Origin: Ciona intestinalis
Taxonomy: Eukaryota; Chordata; Ascidiacea; Phlebobranchia; Cionidae
Direction: 5' to 3'
Assembly (NCBI RefSeq): GCF_000224145.3
Contig: NC_020174.2
Span: 3,539,026 to 3,603,025 of the forward strand
DNA length: 64,000 bases
Made by a program: the position numbers and the translations under genes
Part shown: piece by piece, positions 23,302 to 34,209 of the stretch
Position numbering within the stretch: the stretch's first letter is position 1
Layout: each line of letters starts with the position of its first letter
The notes under the pieces: generated by a model
The model's database searches: none
What the model was told of the DNA's origin: nothing
Seen by the model: the letters and a program-made list of their open reading frames with translations, nothing else

Positions 23302-24744
23302 CTGCAAGTAAATGATAGAAATTTAAATATTTAAAAAAATGGAGGGTCATAATAGTTGAAGAGCAAAACGTGAAGACGTATCTATACCAGCAGAAAACGC
23401 GATTTTTGGTAAATTAAAACCGAATAAGGTATTAATTTATTTGTTTTTTTGAAAGGGAAACAATAACTACTTAAAGTTATTCACGTTTTACCACTTCGCA
23501 AATTTTTTTTTCCATTTTTTTCCCAAATCAGTGCGAAAAAATATCTTCAGCGCAAAAGTAAAACTTTGCAATTTGGAAGCCAGTGACGCTCCAAACGATA
23601 TACGGGTGCGACCTATTCTCACAAACTATAGGCTGCATAAAGCTGAAAGCTGTATATATATTAAAAATTGGAGCCAATGGTCAATGCCGTCGGCAACAAA
23701 AATACAAGATCGCGGAAAACTGACAATAACAAATCGACGTTAACTTTGTTTTAAAACCTTTTTTACAACCGCTCAACAGACTTATCATAGACATCTAAAA
23801 TGTTTGACATCGCTGTTCTTGTTGAAAATTTTAAAACGATTTATTTCAAAAATCTATCGAGATAAAGCATTATTTTTGTTTTAGCATTATTTTTGTTTAG
23901 GTTCACATCAACGGTTCACATTAGCGCCGATGGAGAAACGTCCCATTTTACCCCGACTTACCATACGACATACGTGAACTGTGCGCAGCGTATAAAGATA
24001 CAGTGGTCGTTATTGCGTTAATGGGTTGTCTCATTTTCCGTATATAAACAGACTCTGGACTGTCTAAATTATTAGCCATATAGAGAAAACCATCCACCAC
24101 AAATTTACATACGTGGTAACCTAAGCGGGCACGAGATGTATAAAATAGAACACACATGTTATAACAACTGCCGTGTTCCTGCCACGCGACTGCATTTATT
24201 CAAGTAAATCTGTGCTGCAAGTACAACACGGCATACTAGAAATAAGGCTACAAGATGGGGTTACATTTAATGTAGCCTTATCTCTAGTATCCCGTGTTGT
24301 ATATACTTTTAGCACAGATTTACTTGAATGAATGCAGTCGCGTGTCAGGAAACGGCAGTCTTTTATAACATGAGGTTACATTTAAAAAAGATGTTTGTAA
24401 AACTTCTCGTTAACTTTTGGAGAATATATTTAACCTTACGAACGTTATCAATTCTATGTCTATACACTCAACATTTATACGAAATCTGGCGTTATCTCTG
24501 CATTCTTCATTCCAAAATTTTCGAATATTCTTTTTAAAGACTTTATTTCAATCCACAAAGACAAATTAATATTAGGACAATGATTTTACAAACAATGTAA
24601 GTGCATGTTTTTTCTTAGTTGCATTTTTAAATATATATATGGCTTTGTACATCAGCTAAATGTATGGTGTTCGCATAAACGTAATATTGATGGCTTCTTT
24701 TAAAAATAATACTCTACAGTTAAGTGCAATGCATAATCTAAAAG
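23302..24744. other. Spacer between ODAD1 and CEP350
   Basis: Both flanking genes run on the minus strand. The stretch should hold the CEP350 promoter and any 5' exon, since 23302 is a splice acceptor, but I could not place either. It contains a SINE relic (24000-24190) and the long palindrome described separately. AATAAA on the minus strand at 24542-24547 is a plausible ODAD1 polyadenylation signal, about 200 nt after its stop. Confidence 0.6.
24155..24372. repeat. Long palindrome built from two inverted SINE tails
   Basis: Left arm starts CATGTTATAAC and runs through CGACTGCATTTATTCAAGTA and CACAGATT-complement sequence; the right arm mirrors it to GTTATAACATG. Arms are about 100 bp with a short centre near 24263 and few mismatches. 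The outer ends match the last part of the SINE (TTATAACAACTGCCGT, CCTGCCACGCG), so this is an inverted duplication of a SINE 3' end plus flanking DNA. Confidence 0.85.
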
Positions 24745-27700
24745 TTATTTGGATGGCTTCTTCTTAGCATCGGAAAGACGGGGCGTTTTTTCAGACGTTG
24801 ACATTTGTTTGTCCGGACGTTTGGTACCAGCAACTGCGTTTGATCCAGCGAGGTCTTTTTTCGCGACATTTCGCATAACACGAGCCTTTAGCTCATGCTG
24901 GGTCAGAGGTCGATCAAAATCAACCGACTCTTCTCCTGAATCCCCACCATCATCGTCTCGGTCATCCTCAGTTGATGGAGGAACGATATGGATCGGAGCA
25001 AGAATGGGAGGAGCTGCCGGTCCCCCTAATAAAGCTGCAGTTGTAATAGGAGAAGTTCCTGGTGTTCCCTCAGGTTTATTTTCAAGCTCTTTCAGTTGAA
25101 GATAGGTGTGGATCTGAAGTAACTCATTGGTTTTCTGTTCAATGATTCCCAGATACTGCATCATGTTGTTCTCGTTGACAGCATCATTATCTCCAAGCAT
25201 ATCTGATATGGTGGATCTGTTGCAGTTGATTTTGCCAAACACGGATTCAATTCCAGCCTTCAACTGATCCAGAATTTTCTCAGTTGCTTTAAGTTGTCTG
25301 CAAAGTATAACATTAATAAACTAATGTATAAAAAAATATATAGTAGCTAGTAGGGTGGGGGAAGATGGGACACGTTTTTATCCTATTTTCTCGCTACATT
25401 TGGTAGTAAACAAAGAACCTTCAAAGAATTATAAAACCGTATTCTCCTGACTCCCATAGACTGTTGTTAATTATTTAAAACACGATCATGATATTTGAAT
25501 ATTATGTGCTAAAGATGTCCCATCTTTCCCCACCCTACTATATGATCATTAAACAACCTTTCTATTTGAAGCGTTTATATTATGCATTTTTCAATTGTTA
25601 GATATCATGCATACTTTACTAGATTAGATATAATTGTTGAAACTTACTTGTCAAACATATCTGCTTCCTTTGTGGTTTTTCTTAGTTTTTCTTCAAGTCC
25701 TTTCAGGATGTTCTGCCGTTCAACCTGATGTTGGACTCCTTCATTTTTGAACTGTTCGATCTGCATTCGCACGTCATCAATTTGCTCCTGAATCAACTCC
25801 AACTCGTTGTTTAGCTCATTAACATAATTAAACAAGGCGAAGTTTTTATCCTCAGTCTCAATAAATCGACTGACAAGCAAATAGATGTCACCTTCACCAG
25901 TGACTTCTTGAATTTTCTCGAAAGCTTTTTGATATGTCTCCATAGTTTCTTCTGCTGTTTTTTCAGCTTTATCCTCTTCCCCTGCACGTCGTTTAGCTGC
26001 TTCTTCTTCCTCAAGTTCGCTTCGTTCTTGTGATTTCATATTCATGAACAACTTAAGCTTTGCATCGTGGTCAATTATTCTCATCAGCTCCTTGTACTCC
26101 ATGTTGTATTGCAATAAATCTTTTTCATTTCTTTCCTTAAGAGCCATCATTTTGGCTTGTGCGTCATCCCGTTGGTCATAAGCCTGTATAAAACAAAGAA
26201 ATGAATAAATATGAGATTTTATATTGCTTATATCCAGCGCGGTGGACTAGTGATTAGTGCGCCTGCCTCTATCCCAGAGGTAATGGGTTCAAGCTTCGTC
26301 GCTGCTACCATTGTGGGTGAATGTGTCCTTGGGCAAGACACTTAACGACAATTGCTCAAACCCAGTGGTCACTAATGGGTTGTCTAAATTAACAGCCATA
26401 CATAAAAAAAAGAAAAAATCCCCCCAAAAAATAATCACCCACACAGCAACCTACTCGGTAAGTTCACCAAGTTGTAAGCCGTATGAGGTGTATGAAACAG
26501 AACACCGGTGTTATACCGCCTGTCGTTTTGAATAAATATACATAACTTAATTTATTCTCTCGTGGTCGGAAAATGACAGCGTTATAACACTAGTGTTCTG
26601 TTTCATACACCTCATGTCAGCTAACGTTTTCCGGCCAATACAAACATAAAGTAAGTTAAATATATTCATTTATTATATATAGTTACCTGGGTAGATTGTT
26701 CAATAATTTCTCCCATTACACGTTTCTGATCACCCAGTTCCTTTGTTAACTTTTTATGCAGACCATCAAACACAGCTCTCTGTGAACGCAAATGATCAAT
26801 TTCCTCTCTCAGTTTAGAGTTGCTTGTTAGAAGTTTGTTGAACTCCACAGTTGCTTTGTCAAGTCGATTTTCAAGAACTCGTATTTGCTTTTGTGTACCA
26901 ACATGCCTCAAGTGGCTGGAATGAACCCCTCCCATGCTTTTATGCTGGGTGTTAATCTTAGTTTCAATTTGCCGTATCTCAGTATCCAGGGCACGAACAG
27001 CTTCAGTCTCCTCCTTAATTAATCTTTCATAAGAATCTTGCTCCGACAAAAGATTACAAAGCTCTTCCATGTTGTTGGAATCTTTTTTCGTGTTTTGAGC
27101 AGACTGGGCTAAAAGCAGATTAGTCTGAATTTCTTCTCTTTCTTCCTATAAAACAAAAAGTGATTAGCACGATGGCGTTTTAAACACAAATCATACAGTT
27201 GCACAATCCATCTGAAATTATGAAACTTCCTATAGCTTATTGATATGGTCTTTGAAACTGATAGTACTTGAAAATTAATTACCAAATTATTTTTTTCATG
27301 AACAAAACATACAGGTTACACCAACAGATATATGTATTATGTATATACACTAAAACACGTGATATACGGCGCCAGGGCAAAGTAGTCAGCGCGCCTGCCT
27401 GTAACCCGGAGGTAATGGGTTTTTGGCTCAACGCTGCTACCATTGTGGGCGCATGTGTCCTTGGGCAAGACACATAAAAATCCCCCAAAAAATAATCACC
27501 CACAAAGTAACATACATGGTAACTCGTAAGCTGGCACGAGGTGTATGAACACCCTTGTTAAAACGACTGTCATTTTCCAGCCACGCAAGGAAAAAGTTAG
27601 TTACGTTCATTCATTCATACTTATTTAAATATATTAAACTACAACCTGAAGTGATGCTATCTGTGCCCTTTGTCTTCGAATAATGTTTTGGGATTCCTCA

Positions 27701-27825
27701 CAGTAAGCCTTTCTATCGCCGTCCATGATTCGATATTGACGCTGTAACTTTGCCAACTCAGCCTCAGCAAGTCCATCCATTTCCTGTTCCGAGGACTCGG
27801 ATCTTCTGCTTGCTGCTCGCTGCAT
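24745..27825 (-). CDS. ODAD1: Outer dynein arm docking complex protein, CCDC114/CCDC63 family (axonemal p66.0)
   Basis: Coiled-coil subunit of the docking complex that fixes outer dynein arms to axonemal doublet microtubules. Four exons, 27825-27646, 27145-26687, 26183-25648 and 25297-24745, join in frame to 575 aa. That agrees with the ~66 kDa Ciona sperm axoneme protein p66.0 (established work, from memory). The family stretch VLENRLDKATVEFNKLLTSN followed by LREEIDHLRSQRAVFD is clear near residues 130-170; almost all of residues 25-400 is heptad-rich coiled coil. The C-terminus is low-complexity, acidic then lysine-rich (DDRDDDGGDSGEE; SDAKKKPSK). The start is the first ATG of the frame; an acceptor (TTCCAG) 17 nt upstream suggests a 5'UTR intron or spliced leader. 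An RFX-like site lies at 28207. Confidence 0.93.
25347..25543 (-). mobile_element. MITE copy, full length, in ODAD1 intron 3
   Basis: TAGTAGGGTGGGGGAAGATG to CCCCACCCTACTATA, reverse orientation. Confidence 0.9.
26233..26545 (+). mobile_element. tRNA-derived composite SINE in ODAD1 intron 2
   Basis: GCGGTGGACTAGTGATTAGT head, AGAGGTAATGGGTTCAAGC (B box), CTACCATTGTGGGTG, CAAACCCAGTGGTCACTAAT, A-rich linker, GAGGTGTATGAAACAGAACA and TTATACCGCCTGTCG tail. A reverse tail fragment follows at 26560-26650, so the two could pair. Confidence 0.85.
26560..26650 (-). mobile_element. SINE 3' tail fragment, inverted
   Basis: AAATGACAGCGTTATAACAC, GTGTTCTGTTTCATACACCT and CGTTTTCCGGCCA are the reverse of the SINE tail that ends 15-20 bp to the left. 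Confidence 0.75.
27366..27620 (+). mobile_element. tRNA-derived composite SINE, internally shortened, in ODAD1 intron 1
   Basis: CGCCAGGGCAAAGTAGTCAG head, CTGTAACCCGGAGGTAATGG, CATTGTGGGCGCATG, then the linker directly (the CCAACCCAGTGG block is missing), and GCTGGCACGAGGTGTATGAA to CATTTTCCAGCCACGCAAG. Confidence 0.8.
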
Positions 27826-28206
27826 CTTTGTTGTTCGAAACTGGAAGAAAAATATTGGAATTGTGAAATGTCTGTGTGAATAAGTAAAAAACCAGTCCAG
27901 ATTTTTTATTTATGGGTATTTCAAAATAAAATATATCTTATTAATTACTATACCACTTGGCACTTAACAAGCGAATCAGTGTTGTGTAAAAATGGAATTG
28001 CAATAACCGAAAGTTAAATTATTATAACGCACAGAATTAATATAAACACAGAAAAGAACCGGTCAGATTGTTTTCTTATGTGCTGTAACATACCTATGAA
28101 ATGTTTAGGATGTGTATTATAATATTACCTTAACTTGAGTATGAACCGCAACTGACCGAAGATCTCAAAACTGAGAAACACGATTTCCGTTTGGCGCAGT
28201 TACACC

Positions 28207-28221
28207 GTTGCCAATAACAAC
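28207..28221 (+). promoter_or_regulatory. Candidate RFX X-box upstream of ODAD1
   Basis: GTTGCC AAT AACAAC matches the X-box consensus GTNRCC-N(0-3)-RGYAAC at every position except one (A for G). It lies about 380 bp upstream of the ODAD1 start codon. RFX factors drive ciliary genes in animals, so the location is sensible, but one imperfect match can arise by chance. Confidence 0.5.
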
Positions 28222-28504
28222 CAAAATCGATCATCCGTATAAAGTTTTGTGATTTTGGGCACGCAGTAAATTCGTAGATTTCTACGTCACATGTACATAA
28301 GAGCGTTAATTACTACCCAGTTTAATAATCAAAATCGATACAATCTGTAAAATGAGCGTGTAATTGATCGAGCATTCAAATAGGGGCGCCATATCAATTT
28401 CATGTAGAGGTGCCTATAAGCCTGTACCAGAGCCAGTAACCATATACGGACTCTGCCCTATGCCAAAACTGAATTTCCAGTTTTTAAGTAAATTAATTTA
28501 TTTT

Positions 28505-28770
28505 TCCTTTCGTAACGGTGGACGACAGTCGCTATGACGAGTGTTCTGTTTGACTGTTTCGTACACTTCGTCCCCGCCGTTTACCAGTTACCACCTATGT
28601 AACTTTATGGGCGTATTTAGACAACTTGTAAGACATCAATAGCAATTTTGTTAGAAAAATTGTTATTAATGTCTTGTCTAGGGACTCATACGCAGCCAAT
28701 CGTAACAGCGTCGAGTCTCGAACCCGAAACCTGTGCGTCAATCACTGTGGCACGGCGCGAACGAAACATG
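28505..28770 (-). mobile_element. SINE relic
   Basis: Reverse and degraded: GTGTTCTGTTTGACTG, TACACTTCGTCCCCGCCG, GTTACCACCTATGTAAC and the tRNA-like end GTCGAGTCTCGAACCCGAAA. Confidence 0.6.
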
Positions 28771-30006
28771 TATTTACTTTTTTAGCAATTTGTATCATAG
28801 CCTATAATTCGCAATTTAATCAGCAGTATTGTCAAATTGTTCTGAATGTACCATCTTTATCCAACTACAGACCAACCAGTTGAATTGTACCACAGGTAGC
28901 ATAAAAGGCCGTAACACATAATATTTACATAAACAGATGTCATATTTATTTTATTGGATGTAATTATTTAAAATAATTTGTCCTTAAATTATCGCATTGC
29001 TTTGAAATTCTGCTTTGGAACTTTTTGTTGACGGATATTCCTTTTAATGTTGAAATTTTAGTAATCACTGTGGTAATCGCTTAGAATTGGAACGCAGTTG
29101 TTCGGCTGTTACTTTCCCTGCCATTTTTTTGTCTGTGACCTACATTGCGAGGTATTGTTTCTAAGTGTACGGGTGGTCACTTCGACTGATACCTCCAATG
29201 AGAGTAGTTAACTCGGTTAATCTTCGATTAAAGTGAGGAAAGAGGGCAGTGGTGGCGATAATTATCGCTTTGCTAATTGCCGCCTTTTTCAATCCAACAT
29301 GCTGTCCATGTTTTAGAAGTCGTTTTTTTTACCAACGATCAAGTCGCAGTTTTGTAGGAATAAGATATAGCAGCGGTTCATTTATGAGCATTATTGGAGG
29401 TATGAAATCTAACAGTTTAATATCGATGTCAATTCAAGTGCAGTAAAACAAAAAGATTAAAAGGATCTACAAGGTAAGCGACACTGTAAAAATCTTTTAT
29501 GAAGATTGAACTGCTTTGTATAGTTTCCACATTTTTGCGTTTGCGTTTGTTACTGGTCAAAAGTTACTTTATACCTAGAATAAGACAAAGTGATCTATAT
29601 TGTCAGCAAATTAACCATCAAAAAATATAAAGCCGAGCTTTTATAGCGATAATGTATATTTTGAAAACAATTTAGAAAACAGGGAATCGAATGTTAGCAA
29701 CAATAATATAGGAAACTAATTTCCAACCATTCGTTTCTGCATTTAAAACAAGCGTTTTATATTATCAACAATTTTTGTTGCTAATGTTATTTACGTCGTT
29801 TACTTATACAATCTAGCAGTCAAATGCAGGACAGAACTCGTAGACAGTTACTTCTTATTCAGTTTCAAGAAACGTATGCATTGTGTGGGTATAAGACTTT
29901 TCACCATTGGAGACCCACTTTTTTCCAAGCTCTGTCAATAAATGTATGACTAACCAGTAGCAAAAATGCTATAGTTTACTCTTTACGAATAAATCTGGTT
30001 TCCAGG

Positions 30007-30200
30007 TAGTACTGCGGGGTAAGATGGTACACCTTTAGCACATAATATTTAAATAACATGATCGTGTTTTAAACAATTAACAACGGTCTATAGGAGTCGT
30101 GAGGATACGGTTTTATAATTCTTTGAATGCTATTTGTTTACTACCAATTGGGACGAGAAAAATCAATGAAAAGGTGTCCATCTTCTTCCACCCTACTACA
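30007..30200 (+). mobile_element. MITE copy, full length
   Basis: GTACTGCGGGGTAAGATGGT at the left, forward interior (CAACGGTCTATAGGAGTCGT), CTTCCACCCTACTA at the right. Confidence 0.85.
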
Positions 30201-30375
30201 TTATATATAAGTTTATCCTTTAGGTCCCATGTAATAATTAATAATGTGTGTATAATTCAGAACACTAGAGCATAATTTGCGCATTCTAACGTTTTTATAC
30301 CAACATCTTTCTTCTTATATGAACACTTAATTTCTTCCAACCAACACTTTTGAACTTTAAATATAGAATTCACCC

Positions 30376-33234
30376 ATGGAGACAAATGACTCGACAACAA
30401 TTAGTTCGGGAAACGAAAATGGCCGAAGGCGTCGGAAACTTTNNNNNNNNNNNNNNNNNNNNNNNNNNNNNNNNNNNNNNNNNNNNNNNNNNTAATTATG
30501 ATAAAAGTAAGATATTTAATATTCACCAAAACGGTTTTTTTCCTCATTAAACTTTTTCTCTATATTTTAGATATCGCAGATACGAGAAACCGCCATATTC
30601 GTATGTTGGACTGATCGCTCTCGCAATTCAAAACTCTACAACTAAAATGCTTAAACTGTCTGACATTCTTTTACGCATAAGTACGATGTTTCCATTTTTT
30701 AAGGTTGGTATAAAACCAAAACATTGAAAAAGTTGCTTTAGTGTCTGTAACCTGCACAAATGGTGTCACTGTCAAGAAGTATAGTTATAAATAGCATTAA
30801 TTTGTTTTTAGCTGCGGTAAGGGTGTTTTAACAACTGTTGTTCTGTGGCTATTATCCTGTCTTTTCGTTTAAAATATTTCTAAATCTTCGCTACCGTAAT
30901 CCAAGAGACAAATAAAGTTATTTTATTTATTTTAATCTGATTAACGTATGCTGTGATCAAGTTTCTGTTATTTACGGCATAAATACGTGCAGATTCTGTC
31001 TGTTAAGAAATAAATTATCCACGTGTAAATAATTTTTACCATTTTCAGGGAGAATATCAAGGTTGGAGAGATTCCGTGCGACACAATCTTTCTCAAAATA
31101 AATGTTTTAAAAAGGTATACAAAGCTAATATAATATAATGAGGGGGAGATGGGACACCTTTTTCCAAAATTTTCTCGTCCAATTTGGTAGTAAACAAAAC
31201 ATTACAAAATTTTAAAATGATATCCTCACGACTGCCATAGACCGTTGTTATTTGTTTAAAACACGATCAGGATTTTTGAATATTATGTGCTAAAGGTGTC
31301 CTATCTTCTCCCACCCTACTATAAATCCCGTTCAAACTTTCTCTTGTTACATTTTTAAATATTTACATTTGTTACAAGGTTTTACCCGATCCATCCCGAC
31401 CCCATTCCAAAGGAAACTATTGGACAGTTGATATCGCTTCAATACCACCGGAAAAATTAAAGCGACAAAATACCTCGGTTTCGCGGAACGTAGCTCCTGG
31501 ATTTACATATGCGAAGTAAGCCGAAGTAAAACTAGTTATTCGTATAGGTTTATTTAATGCAGAATTTTAGATAAACGTATAGCCAGTGTATATAGGCTAT
31601 AACGTTATAGGATAGGGAAGATGGGATTCCGTTAGCATATTATATCCAAAAAATATCCTGATCGTGTTTTAAACAATTAACGGCAGTCTATGGGAGTCGT
31701 GATAATACGGTTTCATAATTCTTTGAATGTTCTTTGTTTGCTACCTATAATGGAACGAGAAAACGGGACGAAAAGGTGTCCCATATTTCCCACACTTCAC
31801 TAGTATATAAATCTCATTTAATTGTAACATTGTCATTTATATCAGGCACCTGACAGATATATTTGACTTGGAGAGCGGAAAACTTAAATCCATGGTGAGC
31901 AAAGTTGACGTTTGTAATTTCCATGATGATCAACATTCTTTGGCAGACAATCTTATATCAACCATACATAAAGGTATTTTATGAAAGGGATAAAAAAACA
32001 ATATGAATTTAACAACGAAAATTGTTATAACACGAATGTTATATAAGTGTTACACCTCGTGTCACCTTACGAGTTACCATGTATATATATGTTACTTTGT
32101 GGTTGATTATTTTTTGATTTTTTTATGTTTGGCTGATAATAACCTATTAGTGACCACTGGGTTGGAGCATTTTCATTAAGTAGCTTGTCCAAGGATCAGA
32201 CACCCACAATGGTAGCGGCGACGAGCCTTGAACTCATTACCTATATGAGTTACAGCAGACAGGACGCAATAATCACTTTTGCCACGACGCCGGGCTTAAT
32301 AGCCATCCGCAAAAATTACTGTATGCCTTATTGTTTTCCACAGATGTTGCAGGAAACTCAGCCGTTGAGAGTTCGTGTTCGATAAACGAAGAAGTCACAG
32401 GTGAAGTTTACACTGTACCGCATCATATACCATCGTCCTCCAATATATTAGATGAGCACGGCGTTGTATGTTGGAAGTCTCATTCACAAAAGTGCATGAA
32501 TGACAAGAGGTAAAATATAAACAACCGAACAATAAGCGCTATAATTATAGATACATTTTTTATAACTACCGTTTGATTTTTTTTCTTACAGAAGATTTGA
32601 AAAAGTTCAAGCCGACAGCAGCAATCATAGTGACAACCGAACGGCAACCATTGGTCATCAATTCAATGAAATTTCTCATAAACCATACGAAACACCACAT
32701 GAACAAAATAAAACACCTTTTCCTGGTTCCACCGGTTTAGACGCATCAAACGGGTTAACTCTATTTTCTTTGGTAAATTCTTTGAAGGAAACCGATTCAC
32801 TAATTGCACCAAACAAGAAACCGTTTTTTAAACAGCCGCCATCAATTTTACCATCCATGTTACACCCAACTGCAAAACCCATCTTATTATCAAGTACTGA
32901 TCAAACAGTTGGGCCAGAAGGTCCGCCGAATATAACATGGACGTCCTCGAACGCACTGCCGATATGTTACGGTTATTTCCCAGCGCCACATGATGTCAAC
33001 TTACTTCACAACAAAGGACAGGATTCAACAAGTGGTACTCCTCGGCATCATGGTCCATACAGAGACCAAACTGAGTTCTTGTTGGACCAGGCATCTATTT
33101 TGGCCAACTACAGTTCAAACACGAATCAGATTAGCGACCAGTTTAATAAATCAGCTCTGCCGATGGATGGTTTATTGCAGGTTCCAAACCAATATACCGC
33201 GACAAGATCTGATTATTTAACAATGTATAGATAG
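30376..33234 (+). CDS. FOXH1: FoxH-type forkhead transcription factor
   Basis: Nuclear winged-helix factor; FoxH proteins recruit activated Smads in Nodal signalling. Exons: 30376 into the N gap, 30571-30703, 31049-31114, 31379-31515, 31846-31973, 32344-32509, 32592-33234 (stop). From 30571 on, all phases join. The domain reads [17 protein letters not shown], then [47 protein letters not shown]. The segment [15 protein letters not shown] with a following T-rich stretch is typical of FoxH rather than other Fox classes. The ~300 aa C-terminus is serine- and proline-rich; PPNITWTSS recalls the FoxH fast motif (PPNKS-type), a weak match. The first exon ([16 protein letters not shown], then RRRRK) continues into unread bases and its donor is hidden. 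AATAAA at 33297-33302. The class assignment is by remembered similarity, and Ciona may have more than one FoxH gene. Confidence 0.85.
30443..30492. other. Assembly gap in or next to the first forkhead exon
   Basis: Fifty N directly after the in-frame AAACTTT. The splice phase of exon 2 (needs two bases from exon 1) does not fit the sequence after the gap, so the donor is probably inside the gap. Confidence 0.95.
30805..30935 (+). repeat. Dispersed ~130 bp repeat family copy
   Basis: TTTTAACAACTGTTGTTCTG, TATCCTGTCTTTTCGTTTAA, ATATTTCTAAATCTTCGCTA and GAGACAAATAAAGTTATTTT; lies in a forkhead-gene intron. Confidence 0.65.
31133..31322 (-). mobile_element. MITE copy in forkhead intron
   Basis: Left end reduced to AATGAGGGGGAGATGGGACA; reverse interior and right end CTCCCACCCTACTATA. 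Begins 19 bp after the exon 3 donor. Confidence 0.85.
31606..31805 (+). mobile_element. MITE copy in forkhead intron
   Basis: TATAGGATAGGGAAGATGGG at the left, forward interior, right end CCCACACTTCACTAGTATA. Confidence 0.82.
32015..32290 (-). mobile_element. SINE copy in forkhead intron
   Basis: Reverse: GTTATAACACGAATGTTATA, CACCTCGTGTCACCTTACGA, TTACTTTGTGGTTGATTATT, GTGACCACTGGGTTGGAGCA, ACCCACAATGGTAGCGGCGA and CACGACGCCGGGC. Head slightly rearranged. Confidence 0.8.
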
Positions 33235-34209
33235 TTGTTGTTTAGTGTATTTTGACAGCAAATGAGTTGAATTTATTTGCGAAACAAATATATTTTAATA
33301 AAGATTTTGAGACATTAGTCGATATGAAAATTTGCACAATGTTGGGATAAATTAAGAATTTCACATTTATTAAAAAAACTTTTAACATTAGCTATTTAAG
33401 AGATTTTTATAAAGATATAATTCTGGAACCTAAGTAAGTATGTCGGTCTATTGTTAAAACAATATCAAAGATAGCATATGGTAGGGTGGGGGCAGATGGG
33501 ACGCCTTTTCAATCTATCTTCACGTTTCATTTGGTAGTAAACAAAAAACATTCAAAGAATTATAAAACTGTCTTCGTGACTCCCATAGAACGCTGTTGTT
33601 AATTGATGAAAACATGATCAGGTGTCCCGTATTTCCCCACTCTATTACTTTACATTTTTGTAAATACATGTAAATACAACTGCTGTTGCCGAAGTAGCAG
33701 TTGTATTATGTTTGTGTGAATATCAAAACAAGTAGAAGACTCCAGACATGAATGCATAAAGCAAATGAAGGAAGCGGAAAGTATGCGTCACTGGACGTTT
33801 AGAGCAACCAGCATTTGTGCTGCGTATATGCATTATGACGTATTACGCTATGGTTTATCACTGCAACAACGGGTAAACAGAATAACATTATTCGACAGCG
33901 ATCCCATATTCCAATGTAGTTTCAAAGTTGGAGTTATGAGATGTTAGAGAAATTTAAAGTAATGTTTAAAAATTAGTTAGAATATTAGTCAAATGGTGTT
34001 TATAACAATTTTGAATCTCAGTCGAGTGTTGTATTGACAGTAAGCATCTTTGTTTAAATAAAACTAGATTTTGATAAGACATTAAAAAGGACTTCATTTT
34101 AGTTTTTGTACATATACATTCTCATACAAAATTATCAATATATGAGTTCTATATGAAAAGGTGAATTATAGTTAAACGCTTGTCCAATTGCATAACATTT
34201 TAAGGTGAA
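33235..34209. other. Intergenic region between forkhead and ADAP genes
   Basis: Contains the forkhead polyadenylation signal, a MITE (33479-33648) and a short perfect stem-loop: AATACAACTGCT at 33673 pairs with AGCAGTTGTATT at 33696. I see no gene here; the frame at 33765-33947 has no supporting signal. Confidence 0.6.
33479..33648 (-). mobile_element. MITE copy with internal deletion
   Basis: GGTAGGGTGGGGGCAGATGG at the left and AACATGATCAGGTGTCCCGT at the right; the segment around GGATATTATGTGC is missing. Confidence 0.82.

Larger units (their letters stand above)
27826..30375. other. Divergent intergenic region between ODAD1 and the forkhead gene
   Basis: Holds the ODAD1 promoter side (candidate X-box), a SINE relic (28505-28770), a MITE (30007-30200) and unassigned DNA. 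A good splice donor (CTACAAG|GTAAGC, about 29474) could end a 5' noncoding exon of the forkhead gene, whose coding exon starts after an acceptor at 30366. No convincing coding exon was found between 28800 and 30360. Confidence 0.5.

Noticed and set aside
24328-24537. 69 aa plus-strand frame at the right arm of the palindrome
   Set aside because: Starts inside repeat sequence and shows no domain, splice or poly(A) support.
23302-27825. ODAD1 and CEP350 as a Ciona operon
   Set aside because: Same strand, but the 1.4 kb spacer is far longer than the very short gaps typical of Ciona trans-spliced operons.
29249-29446. Possible small protein upstream of FoxH beginning VAIIIALLIAAFF
   Set aside because: No ATG at the start of the frame, no poly(A) signal or recognisable domain, and a good donor at 29474 fits a 5' noncoding exon better.
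32185-32385. Plus-strand frame over a SINE and FoxH exon 6
   Set aside because: Begins in the reverse SINE and reads exon 6 in the wrong phase; the phase-consistent frame runs from 32344.
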